A stretch of 64,000 nt of DNA, from the NCBI RefSeq assembly GCF_000685275.1, contig NZ_ARYK01000010.1:39490-103489 (forward strand), read 5' to 3'. Origin of the DNA: Hyphomonas johnsonii MHS-2 (GTDB lineage Bacteria > Pseudomonadota > Alphaproteobacteria > Caulobacterales > Hyphomonadaceae). Under the pieces are notes generated by a model. It worked only from the letters and a program-made list of their open reading frames with translations. It did not search any database and was not told the DNA's origin. Positions 38,813 to 46,049 of this stretch are shown here, in pieces; the stretch's first letter is position 1; each line of letters opens with the position of its first letter. A program made the translations under genes and the position numbers.

Positions 38813-38825
38813 AATTATTTTTAGG
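38808..38825 (+). terminator. Possible weak terminator hairpin at the end of the proC-kinase operon
   Basis: CCTAAAA-TTAT-TTTTAGG forms a 7-bp AT-rich hairpin that overlaps the stop codon of the kinase-like gene. It lacks GC pairs and a proper U-tract, so it may only stall polymerase. Confidence 0.3.
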
Positions 38826-39020
38826 TCGGACTGCAGCAAATCCTGCAGAAAACCCTTGTTTGTCCCGGTGCGGGACAGCTTTGCAAACATCCTCCTAACA
38901 CCCCGGCGGAAACTCACACGTCCGCTTATGCGTCGGCTTAAATCCCCTCGTGTACACCTGTCATCCGAGGGCCTGAAGAAGTCGGGTTGAAGTCATGACC
39001 GAAACGAATGGTGTTTGGAT

Positions 39021-39293
39021 ATGGAAACGCAGAACGCAAAACTGACGAGCGTCAAAGGGCCTGACGGCCACACGCTCACCCTGGCTGACCTGCCAGCGCC
39101 GGGCATTTCGCGCTGGGTCACTCGCCGCAAGGCGGAAGTGGTGGCAGCCGTGTCCGGCGGCCTGCTGTCACGCAAGGCCGCATGTGACCGTTACAACCTG
39201 ACGGACGAAGAATACGAGGGCTGGGAAAAGCTCTACGCCCGTCACGGCATGAAGGGCCTGCGCACGACGCGGCTGCAGAAGTACCGCCGCTAG
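39021..39293 (+). CDS. sciP: CtrA inhibitor protein SciP (DUF1153)
   Basis: The 90-residue protein matches SciP: the N-terminal GPDGHTLTLADLPAPG and then a helix-turn-helix (ISRWVTRRKAEVVAAVSGGLLSRKAACDRYNLTDEEYEGWEKLYARHGMKGLRTTRLQKYR). SciP binds CtrA at target promoters, and blocks its transcription activity in early swarmer cells. ATG 39021 is chosen over an upstream TTG at 39015. It sits directly before the fliF-like gene. ctrA itself is about 4.6 kb downstream. Confidence 0.96.
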   Translation: METQNAKLTSVKGPDGHTLTLADLPAPGISRWVTRRKAEVVAAVSGGLLSRKAACDRYNLTDEEYEGWEKLYARHGMKGLRTTRLQKYRR

Positions 39294-39395
39294 ACCGCCT
39301 GGTTACCGGAACCTTGCCCGTTAAACACAAATTTACGGGCACTCCTCTATCATCCTGACTGGCTACCGGTTCATCCGGGGCATCGGGAGTGGTTG

Positions 39396-40067
39396 ATGGC
39401 AGGCAGATCCGGCACACACGAATCAGGCGCGGGGCCCTCGATGAGGGCGCTCGCGCTGGCAGCGTTCCTGATTGCTGCCGGCCTGCTGGGCTGGCGCGCC
39501 AGCCTGCTGCTGACGGCGACCAATACCCCGCCCGCTCACGCCTCGCCCCTCGAAACCTCGCTGCTGAACCTCGTCGAACCGGTCGCAGGACCGGGCAAGG
39601 CACGTATCAGCGTCACCCGCGACGCCGGTGCCGGCCGCACAGTGCTCGTACTGCTCGACGCCTCCGCCAGCGACAGCGCACCCACGATTGAACGCCTTGT
39701 GCAGACCGCCGCCCGGCTTGATCCCGGCGCCGGCGACGCGCTGGTCATCGAACAGGCGGCCTTTGCCCGCGGCACGCCCGGACGCCCCAGTTCAAGCGCC
39801 TATGGCGAACTTTCCATGCTCGGCCTGCTGGTCGCTCTTCTCGGATGGCTTGCGTTCGGTCCCGCGCGGGAAACCGAGACAGCCGCGTCCGTTGAAGTGC
39901 CCCACCACCCCGCCAGCACGCCCCTGCGGCCCATGACAGAGCCCGCCTTGAGGCCCGTTCGGACGGCGCTTCCGTCCGCGGATGCTGCCGACCTGGTTCG
40001 CAAGGACCCGGCCCGGGCGGCTGACATATTGCGCGGATGGATGTCCGGCGGATCGGACGCCGCGTGA
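39396..40067 (+). CDS. Truncated FliF-like (MS-ring) protein lacking RBM1, RBM2 and collar
   Basis: The 223-residue protein is far shorter than FliF (usually ~530-560). It keeps, in order: TM1 at 17-39; a block at 52-75 (LLNLVEPVAGPGKARISVTRD) matching FliF's ILSPIVGNGNVHAQVTAQLD; RTVLVLLD plus ERLVQTAARLDPGAGDALVIEQAAFA (80-124) matching the second half of ring-building motif 3 (EDLTREAMGFSDKRGDTLNVVNSPF); TM2 at 139-155; and VRKDPARAADILRGWMSGG (201-219) matching FliF's FliG-binding tail. Missing are the whole RBM1/RBM2 region and the beta-collar insert. fliG follows in GTGA overlap, supporting the identity. TTG 39393 is the codon before ATG. Confidence 0.8.
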   Translation: MAGRSGTHESGAGPSMRALALAAFLIAAGLLGWRASLLLTATNTPPAHASPLETSLLNLVEPVAGPGKARISVTRDAGAGRTVLVLLDASASDSAPTIERLVQTAARLDPGAGDALVIEQAAFARGTPGRPSSSAYGELSMLGLLVALLGWLAFGPARETETAASVEVPHHPASTPLRPMTEPALRPVRTALPSADAADLVRKDPARAADILRGWMSGGSDAA

Positions 40068-41002
40068 CCGCGCTCGCCCTACGCCCTGCATCCGCCGCCA
40101 ACACTGATGATGGCCTCGTCCGTTCCGCCCGGCTGATGCGCGCGCTCGGCCCCGAGGCTGCCGGCATCTGGGCCGAACTTTCGCCGCAGGAAGCACGAAC
40201 GCTGACCGACGCCATGGATGCGCTCGACGACACGATCGACGGCGAATCCGAAGCGGCCCGCAATTTCGTCGACGCCCTGAAGCGCCCCCGGCCTGTGTCC
40301 AAGGCGACCGGCTCGGTCTGGGCCCGGCTTTCGGCCGTGGATACCGGCACGCTGGCCGGCCTGCTGACCAGTGAGCATCCGCAAACCCTGGCGGTGATCC
40401 TGTCCCGCATGGAGGGTGACGCCTCGGCCAGGCTCCTGCGGGCATTACAGCCTGCGACCGCGATTGATGCCATGCATCGCCTGCTGCACATCGGGCCCCT
40501 GCATCCTGGCGCCTGCGCCAGCCTCGAGGCCCACCTGTCAGACCGTATCGATGCACTGGCCGGCCTCGGCGGGCGCGGTGGCCATGAACGGGTCGCCCGC
40601 ATTTTCGACAGTCTCGACAGCCGGTCGGAAAAGGCCTTCCTCGCCGCCCTCGACCATGCCGAGCCTGGCGCGGCCGAAAAGGTGCGTGCGCTCATGTTCA
40701 CGTTCGATGATCTTGCGCGGCTTGATCCGGCCGGCTTGCAGACACTGCTTTCATCGGCAGACCGGTCAGTGCTGATCACGGCACTCAAGGGCGCGCGGCC
40801 GCAAACGGCGGCGGCCTTCTTCGGCAACATGACCCGGCGCGCCGGAGAGCTTCTGCGCGACGAGATCACTGCGCAGGGCGCAACCCGCCGCAGCGAGGTC
40901 GAGGCCGCGCGTCAGGAACTCGTCGCGCTTGCACGATCGCTGATCCAGCGCGGCGACATCCGGCCGGGCAGCAACACGGCCGACGAGGACCTTGTCGAAT
41001 GA
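40064..41002 (+). CDS. fliG: Flagellar motor switch protein FliG
   Basis: The 312-residue protein, of about normal FliG length, contains the N-terminal FliF-binding domain, the middle-domain EHPQ motif (LTSEHPQTLAVILSRM), and the torque domain VRALMFTFDDLARLDPAGLQTLL...ALKGA. It retains the arginine, and the aspartate pair DD, used in torque generation; the later Arg of the DDR motif is replaced by Ala/Pro. GTG 40064 overlaps the stop of the FliF-like gene as GTGA; an alternative ATG is at 40037. FliG sits on the cytoplasmic face of the MS ring and contacts the stators. Confidence 0.93.
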   Translation: MTALALRPASAANTDDGLVRSARLMRALGPEAAGIWAELSPQEARTLTDAMDALDDTIDGESEAARNFVDALKRPRPVSKATGSVWARLSAVDTGTLAGLLTSEHPQTLAVILSRMEGDASARLLRALQPATAIDAMHRLLHIGPLHPGACASLEAHLSDRIDALAGLGGRGGHERVARIFDSLDSRSEKAFLAALDHAEPGAAEKVRALMFTFDDLARLDPAGLQTLLSSADRSVLITALKGARPQTAAAFFGNMTRRAGELLRDEITAQGATRRSEVEAARQELVALARSLIQRGDIRPGSNTADEDLVE

Positions 41003-41376
41003 CGCAGCGCGCTGTGAAGTCGATAGAACCGTTTGAATTCCGTAGCGATTTTTCGTCCACGCCAGAGCCGAAGGCGCCTGCGCTGCCGGACGGCGGGCAG
41101 GTCACGCTGACCGGTCCGGAACTCGCCCGCCTCCTGTCCGAAGCCCGCGCCGAAGGGCTGGCCGAAGCGGCGCGCCTGGAAACGCTGCAAACCGAGGAGC
41201 GTCTGCAGGCCGTCACGCTGAAACTGAACGACGCGCTTGCCAATCTCGTGGCCCTTGCCGGACACCTCGAAGCAGGTGCCTATGACGGCCTTGATGTGAC
41301 TGCGTCGCTTGACCTCATCCAAACAACCGCCCAACGCATCATAGATGGTCAGGGCGATCTGTTTGCAGACCGTTAA
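40999..41376 (+). CDS. Short FlbE/FliH-like protein
   Basis: The 125-residue protein starts with SIEPFEFRSDFS, similar to the N-terminal F-x-FDTVF-like motif of Caulobacter FlbE/FliH. A charged helical stretch rich in Ala and Glu follows (LLSEARAEGLAEAARLETLQTEERLQAV). FliH normally binds the FliI ATPase through a longer C-terminal domain, which is absent here, since FlbE/FliH are about 200 residues. It overlaps fliG by an ATGA and precedes fliN, the order found in the Caulobacter fliF operon. It might tether FliN only. Confidence 0.6.
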   Translation: MTQRAVKSIEPFEFRSDFSSTPEPKAPALPDGGQVTLTGPELARLLSEARAEGLAEAARLETLQTEERLQAVTLKLNDALANLVALAGHLEAGAYDGLDVTASLDLIQTTAQRIIDGQGDLFADR

Positions 41377-41438
41377 AGATTTGTCATGCAGTCTTGCCAC
41401 TCTTGGCCATTCGGACCCGATCAAGGATTGATTCGCTC

Positions 41439-41702
41439 ATGCACCCTGCCAACCCCGCCCTGAAGAAGTCGCTGATGGACGTGCCTGTGCGTGTTGACGT
41501 GGTCCTGGGCGAAGTTCGCATGCCGGTGGAAGAGTTGATGGCGCTGACGCCGGGCGAGGTGGTTGCGCTGGAACGACGGACCAACGAGCTGATCGACATC
41601 TATGTTTCGGACCGCCTCATGGCACGCGGCCGGCTGGTGATTGCGGACGGCCAGCTGGGCGTGACCCTGGCCGAAATTGTCGACGAGCGCGCCGCCGCCT
41701 GA
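41439..41702 (+). CDS. fliN: Flagellar motor switch protein FliN
   Basis: The 87-residue protein is one complete SpoA domain: LMDVPVRVDVVLGEVRMPVEELMALTPGEVVALERRTNELIDIYVSDRLMARGRLVIADGQLGVTLAEIV. It matches the canonical FliN pattern (IPVTVxVELG...GSVVELDRxAGEPLDVxVNGxLIARGEVVVVND). FliN makes up the outer part of the C-ring and binds CheY-P and FliH. It lies 62 bases after the FlbE-like gene. Confidence 0.93.
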   Translation: MHPANPALKKSLMDVPVRVDVVLGEVRMPVEELMALTPGEVVALERRTNELIDIYVSDRLMARGRLVIADGQLGVTLAEIVDERAAA

Positions 41703-41897
41703 GCTTTCCCAAGGAATTCAGAGACGTTCGGCACGGGGTGCAGCCCCGCATGCGGATTCCGCAGTCGCACAGGCAATTCCTAACTCCTCACAGGCTTTTG
41801 TTAACCTTTGCAAGTGTTAACTGAGCCCTAGAGGAACCGACTTATCACGTGGTGAGGGCTGCGCGGGAAGGTCCATGAAAAGTGAGGATGCCGCTCT

Positions 41898-42911
41898 ATG
41901 CGCATGAAGATGTTCGCAGCCGAGTCCTTTGAGGCCGCCAAGGCGATGATATTCGCCGAAATGGGCGCAGACGCTGTTATCCTTTCGGAACGCGAGATCG
42001 ATGGGGGCGTGGAGGTTCGCGCTGCCACCGACAAGATGGGCGGCGGCATGGTGCCGAACGAGCCGCTTTTCCTGCGCGAAGCACGTGGCAATAACGGCCA
42101 TGGGCGCGGTATCGAGAATCCGCTGTTCAGCCGCGTCCGCGATGCCCTGCTCTGGCACGGCGCACCGCAGCGATTCGCTGACCGGGTTGCCGCCGAAAGC
42201 GCCGGCCGCTCGGGCGTGCAGTTCACCGATCCGGAAGACGCGATCGCGGAAGGCATCTCCCGCCTTGTCGCCTGCGACCCGATCCCGCCGCGCCTTGAGC
42301 GCGACATCGTCCTCGTCGGGCCGCCCGGACACGGGCGAACAGCCACGACGGCCAAGCTCACGCGGCGCGCCGCGATTGCCCGCGCCGAACTGATGCCGGT
42401 TGCCGCCGATCTTGACGGCACGGCGGGCGGGCACCAACTGGCCTCCTATCTCGAACTCGAACAAGACCAGATCCGCGTCAGCGAGACGCCGGAGCACCTG
42501 TTCGCCACGCTCCGGACCCTGCGCGCCGAAAACCGCCGCTGCGTGATCGACCTGCCGGCGATCAACCCGTTCGATGATGACGACATGGCAAGCCTGCAGG
42601 ACCTGATGCTGGCCATCCGTGCCGAGCCGGTCCTGGTGATGTCTGCCGAAGGCCACCCCGAAGACCAGGCGGAAGCGGCGAAAGCCTTTGCCCGCGCCGG
42701 CGTGAAGCGCGCCATCCTCACAAAGCTCGACGTTGTCCGGCGACGGGGCGGCGCGATCGCCGCGCTGTCATCTGCCGGCATCGCATTCTCGCATCTGGCC
42801 GTAACGCCGTTCATTGGCGGCGGCCTTGTTCCGGCCGCGCCTTCGCGCCTGGCCGCCCTGTTGATGGAAGACGCCCCCGGCGATGTCATCGCCATGAAAG
42901 GAGCCGCGTAG
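41898..42911 (+). CDS. flhF: FlhF-like SRP-family protein with degenerate GTPase motifs
   Basis: The 337-residue protein opens MRMKMFAAESFEAAKAMIFAEMGADAVILSEREIDGGVEVRAA, the FlhF start. The G domain follows at 135-320. Its G1 P-loop is GPPGHGRTATT (141-151), with R147 instead of the invariant Lys. G2 DTxRxGA is replaced by DLDGTAGGHQL, and G3 DTAGR by DLPAIN (218-223). G4 TKLD (275-278) is intact. It is therefore probably defective in GTP hydrolysis and perhaps in binding. FlhF normally recruits early flagellar components to the pole. A TTAACC-containing region (41801-41820) lies upstream, and flhG starts 5 bases downstream. Confidence 0.88.
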   Translation: MRMKMFAAESFEAAKAMIFAEMGADAVILSEREIDGGVEVRAATDKMGGGMVPNEPLFLREARGNNGHGRGIENPLFSRVRDALLWHGAPQRFADRVAAESAGRSGVQFTDPEDAIAEGISRLVACDPIPPRLERDIVLVGPPGHGRTATTAKLTRRAAIARAELMPVAADLDGTAGGHQLASYLELEQDQIRVSETPEHLFATLRTLRAENRRCVIDLPAINPFDDDDMASLQDLMLAIRAEPVLVMSAEGHPEDQAEAAKAFARAGVKRAILTKLDVVRRRGGAIAALSSAGIAFSHLAVTPFIGGGLVPAAPSRLAALLMEDAPGDVIAMKGAA

Positions 42912-42915
42912 CCCT

Positions 42916-43755
42916 ATGAGTTTCATGCTTCGAAAATCCCAGGACCGGCCGCAGGCGCGCCCGACGCCGCGTGTAGCCCCCGCTTCGATCATCGCCGTTG
43001 CCAGTGGCAAGGGCGGTGTGGGCAAGACATTCATGGCGATCACCCTTGCCAGTGCCTTTGCCCAGGCCGGCAAGAGGACCCTTCTTGTCGATGGTGACCT
43101 GGGTCTTGCCAATGTCGACGTCCAGCTCGGTATCGCGCCGGAAACCGATCTTGCGGCGGTGATTGCCGGTTGGGTCGAACTCGACGACGCGGTCACGCCT
43201 GTCGACGGCGGCGCTGCTGGCGGTGGCTTTGACGTGCTGCCGGGGCGTTCCGGTTCCGGCGCCCTCGCCGAACTGGCGCCTGAGGAAGTTGCCCGCCTGG
43301 CAGCCGGTCTCTCTGCGCTGGCCCTGCAATATGACCAGGTCGTGCTCGATCTCGGCGCCGGTATCGAGGCCAACTGCATGCGGCTCGCCCGGGCGGCCGA
43401 CAAGGCCCTGATGGTGATCACCGACGAGCCGACCTCGATGACCGATGCCTATGCCTTCATCAAGGTGCTGCGTGGATACGCACCTAACGTTGAACCGGTC
43501 ATCTGCATCAACCAGGCAGACACGCGTGCCGCCGGCCAGCGCACATATGAAGCAATTGCGCGAGCCTGCCAGACTTTCTTGGGATTCCGTCCACATCTCG
43601 CAGGGATCGTGATGCGGGACCCAAAGGTAAGGGATGCCATCCGTTGCCAGAAGACGCTGATCTCTACTGACCAGCAAGCACAGCCGATCCAGGACGCGAT
43701 CGCCATCTCCCAGATGCTGATAGGCAATGCCCCCGCGGCAGAGCTTGGCTATTAA
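42916..43755 (+). CDS. flhG: MinD/ParA-family ATPase FlhG
   Basis: The 279-residue protein has the deviant Walker A motif GKGGVGKTFMAITLA, the Walker A' VDGDLGLANVDVQLG, and the family's LVLDLGAGIEANCMRL switch. It is the FlhG (YlxH/FleN) partner of FlhF, which controls flagellar number by ATP-dependent membrane cycling and by stimulating FlhF GTPase. Its catalytic residues look intact, whereas the paired FlhF is degenerate. It starts 5 bases after flhF and is presumably co-transcribed. Confidence 0.93.
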   Translation: MSFMLRKSQDRPQARPTPRVAPASIIAVASGKGGVGKTFMAITLASAFAQAGKRTLLVDGDLGLANVDVQLGIAPETDLAAVIAGWVELDDAVTPVDGGAAGGGFDVLPGRSGSGALAELAPEEVARLAAGLSALALQYDQVVLDLGAGIEANCMRLARAADKALMVITDEPTSMTDAYAFIKVLRGYAPNVEPVICINQADTRAAGQRTYEAIARACQTFLGFRPHLAGIVMRDPKVRDAIRCQKTLISTDQQAQPIQDAIAISQMLIGNAPAAELGY

Positions 43756-43785
43756 TCAGTGTGAATAAAGTGGAATTACACAAGG

Positions 43786-43877
43786 GAATCCGCACACAGC
43801 GTTAACCTTCGTTAAAGGAAGCACCTGTAGGATTCACAAGGTTAAACAAAGCGACTAGGTTTGTCGTAGGCTGATTC
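43786..43877 (+). promoter_or_regulatory. ctrA control region with GANTC sites and paired TTAA half-sites
   Basis: Three GANTC sites (the CcrM adenine methylation target) fall in 92 bases: GAATC at 43786-43790 and GATTC at 43831-43835 and 43873-43877. One would expect about one per 500 bases on average GC. TTAACCTTCGTTAA at 43802-43815, and another TTAA at 43842, are candidate CtrA sites. This matches the logic of the Caulobacter ctrA promoter, which is autoregulated and depends on hemimethylation. Confidence 0.6.
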
Positions 43878-43889
43878 GGGAGACGAGCG

Positions 43890-44600
43890 ATGCGCGTCCT
43901 ATTAATTGAAGACGATAGCGCCGTAGCGCGTTCTATCGAACTGATGTTGAAGGCCGCTGGCTTCAATATTTACACCACCGATCTCGGTGAAGAAGGTGTC
44001 GATCTCGGCAAGGTCTATGAGTACGACATGATTGTGCTCGACCTGTCGTTGCCTGACATTTCCGGTTACGAAGTGCTGAAACAGCTGCGCATGGGCCGTG
44101 TGAACACGCCTGTGATGATCCTGTCAGGCAACCCAGACATCGAAGCGAAGGTGAAGACGCTCGGCTACGGCGCCGACGACTATCTCACCAAGCCGTTCAA
44201 CAAGGACGAGCTGATCGCCCGCATTACCGCCATTGTGCGCCGGTCCAAGGGCCATGCCGAGAGCGTCATCCGCACCGGCGATATCCTGGTCAACCTGGAT
44301 GCCAAGACGGTCGAGGTCGACGACGAGCGCGTCCACTTGACCGGCAAGGAATACCAGATGTTCGAGCTGCTCTCGCTGCGCAAGGGCACGACGCTCACCA
44401 AGGAAATGTTCCTGAACCACCTCTATGGCGGCATGGACGAGCCCGAACTCAAGATCATCGACGTGTTCATCTGCAAATTGCGCAAGAAGCTGCAGCAGGC
44501 TTGCGGGAACCACTATATCGAAACCGTCTGGGGCCGTGGCTATGTGCTGCGCGACCCGCGGCCTTCGTCGCGTAACAACGAAGTCGAAGAAGCCGCCTGA
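43890..44600 (+). CDS. ctrA: Cell-cycle master response regulator CtrA
   Basis: The 236-residue protein is an OmpR-type regulator with receiver domain (phospho-acceptor D51, matching Caulobacter CtrA) and C-terminal winged helix ([49 protein letters not shown]). The linker and C-terminal sequence match CtrA closely. CtrA-P activates many motility and cell-division genes and silences the origin of replication. The ChpT-like fragment at 1-156, the SciP inhibitor at 39.0 kb and GANTC sites in its own leader provide the matching circuit. Confidence 0.97.
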   Translation: MRVLLIEDDSAVARSIELMLKAAGFNIYTTDLGEEGVDLGKVYEYDMIVLDLSLPDISGYEVLKQLRMGRVNTPVMILSGNPDIEAKVKTLGYGADDYLTKPFNKDELIARITAIVRRSKGHAESVIRTGDILVNLDAKTVEVDDERVHLTGKEYQMFELLSLRKGTTLTKEMFLNHLYGGMDEPELKIIDVFICKLRKKLQQACGNHYIETVWGRGYVLRDPRPSSRNNEVEEAA

Positions 44601-44623
44601 GGTTCGACGCCTGTTTGAATTCC

Positions 44624-44654
44624 AAAAAGCCCGGCCTCTAGGCCGGGCTTTTTT
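44624..44654 (+). terminator. Rho-independent terminator of ctrA
   Basis: A 13-bp stem AAAAAGCCCGGCC / GGCCGGGCTTTTT with a 4-base loop, ending in T's. It starts 24 bases after the ctrA stop codon. Confidence 0.9.
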
Positions 44655-44804
44655 CTGTGCCGGGTGCGCAAGTTTGCGCGGGACGGCATGAAACGACTGC
44701 AAATCGCAGGTACAGGTGTCCAATGTCCCGCGGTATGAGGGCATCACCAGTCCCGTGCCCTGAAGCGGGCAATGGTGTGGGCGTTTTACGGACCGGGTAG
44801 TGAT

Positions 44805-46046
44805 ATGGCGATCATCAAGTCTGCAATCCTCTTTGTTGCCACGCTCGCGCTGGGCGGTTGCGTCACGCTGGTGCGCGGGGACGCGCCGGTCCTCGACCTC
44901 TCCCAGCACGCCTATATTGCCGGCTTCGCACCGGACGTGCGCATGTCCGGTTCGGACAATACGGAATTCCTGGCCCGCACGGCGACCACGCTTGAGCGTC
45001 TTCAGGCCCGTTCCGGTGACGATGCCATCGACATTCTCGCGCTGTCGGGCGGCGGTGCCGGGGGCGCATTCGGTGCCGGGGCGATTGTCGGCCTGACCCA
45101 ATCGGGCAAGCGGCCCGAATTTGAAATCGTGACGGGTGTCAGCACGGGCGCCCTGATTGCGCCGTTCGCGTTCCTCGGGCCGGAATGGGATGACGAACTG
45201 ACCGAAGCCTATACGGGTGGGATGAGCGCCAACATCGTTGGCCGGCCCGGCCTGGGCACCATGTTCCGGGTCGGCGTGTTCGATGACACAGCGCTGCGCC
45301 AATTGATCGATCGCTTCGTCACCAGGGAGCTGGTCGATGCGGTCGCCAGGGAAGCCACAGAAGGGCGCATGTTGCTGGTCGCCACGACCAATCTCGACAG
45401 CGAGGAGACGGTGATCTGGGATCTGGGCGCCATCGCCCGTCGCGGCGGCGAACCCGCGCGGCAATTGTTCGTGAATGTGCTTGTCGCATCATCGAGTGTG
45501 CCGGGGGTTTTCCCGCCGGTCATGTTCGATGTCGATGCGGCCAGTGGCGCCTACCAGGAAATGCACGTGGATGGCGGCACCACGGTGCCCTTCTTCATCG
45601 CGCCCCATGCCGCATTCGTGAGCGACGAGAAACTGGACGTCCTGAATGACGTGAACATTTACGTCATTATCAACGGCCAGCTTGGCACCCTGCCGCGGGC
45701 AACGCCTGTGAGTACGGTGCCGATCACGATGCGGGGTTTCTCCGTGGTGCTCATGCACATGGCCCGTATCGAACTGGCGCTGACCGCGTCCTTTGCGTCG
45801 CAGCACGGCATGAAACTCAAATTTGCGAGTATTCCGGTGGCGATGCGCTATGCCGGGTCACTCGATTTCGAAACCGCGAGCATGCGCAACCTGTTCAATT
45901 TTGCCCATGCCTGCGCCGCCAATGACCTGTTGTGGCGCGACATGAAGGACGCGCTCGTCCCGGCCAGCGGAACGGATAGTTCCGAAACAGATTGCGGCAA
46001 TCGCGCGTTGCCCCCGGAGCCGGCATCCCAGATGGCGACGGAATAG
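44805..46046 (+). CDS. Patatin-like phospholipase lipoprotein
   Basis: The 413-residue product has a lipoprotein signal (LFVATLALGGC). A patatin hydrolase fold follows: the oxyanion motif LSGGGAGGAFGAG, the nucleophile GxSxG in VTGVSTGALIAP, and a catalytic aspartate in HVDGGTTVPFF. It probably cleaves phospholipids or lipoprotein acyl groups at the inner face of the outer membrane, but the topology is inferred. It stands alone after the ctrA terminator and converges with selD, the stop codons three bases apart. Confidence 0.9.
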   Translation: MAIIKSAILFVATLALGGCVTLVRGDAPVLDLSQHAYIAGFAPDVRMSGSDNTEFLARTATTLERLQARSGDDAIDILALSGGGAGGAFGAGAIVGLTQSGKRPEFEIVTGVSTGALIAPFAFLGPEWDDELTEAYTGGMSANIVGRPGLGTMFRVGVFDDTALRQLIDRFVTRELVDAVAREATEGRMLLVATTNLDSEETVIWDLGAIARRGGEPARQLFVNVLVASSSVPGVFPPVMFDVDAASGAYQEMHVDGGTTVPFFIAPHAAFVSDEKLDVLNDVNIYVIINGQLGTLPRATPVSTVPITMRGFSVVLMHMARIELALTASFASQHGMKLKFASIPVAMRYAGSLDFETASMRNLFNFAHACAANDLLWRDMKDALVPASGTDSSETDCGNRALPPEPASQMATE

Positions 46047-46049
46047 GCG

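Noticed and set aside
41729..41745. Sigma-54-like promoter GGCACGGGGTGCA before flhF
   Set aside because: The spacing between GG and GC is 8 bases rather than the required 10.
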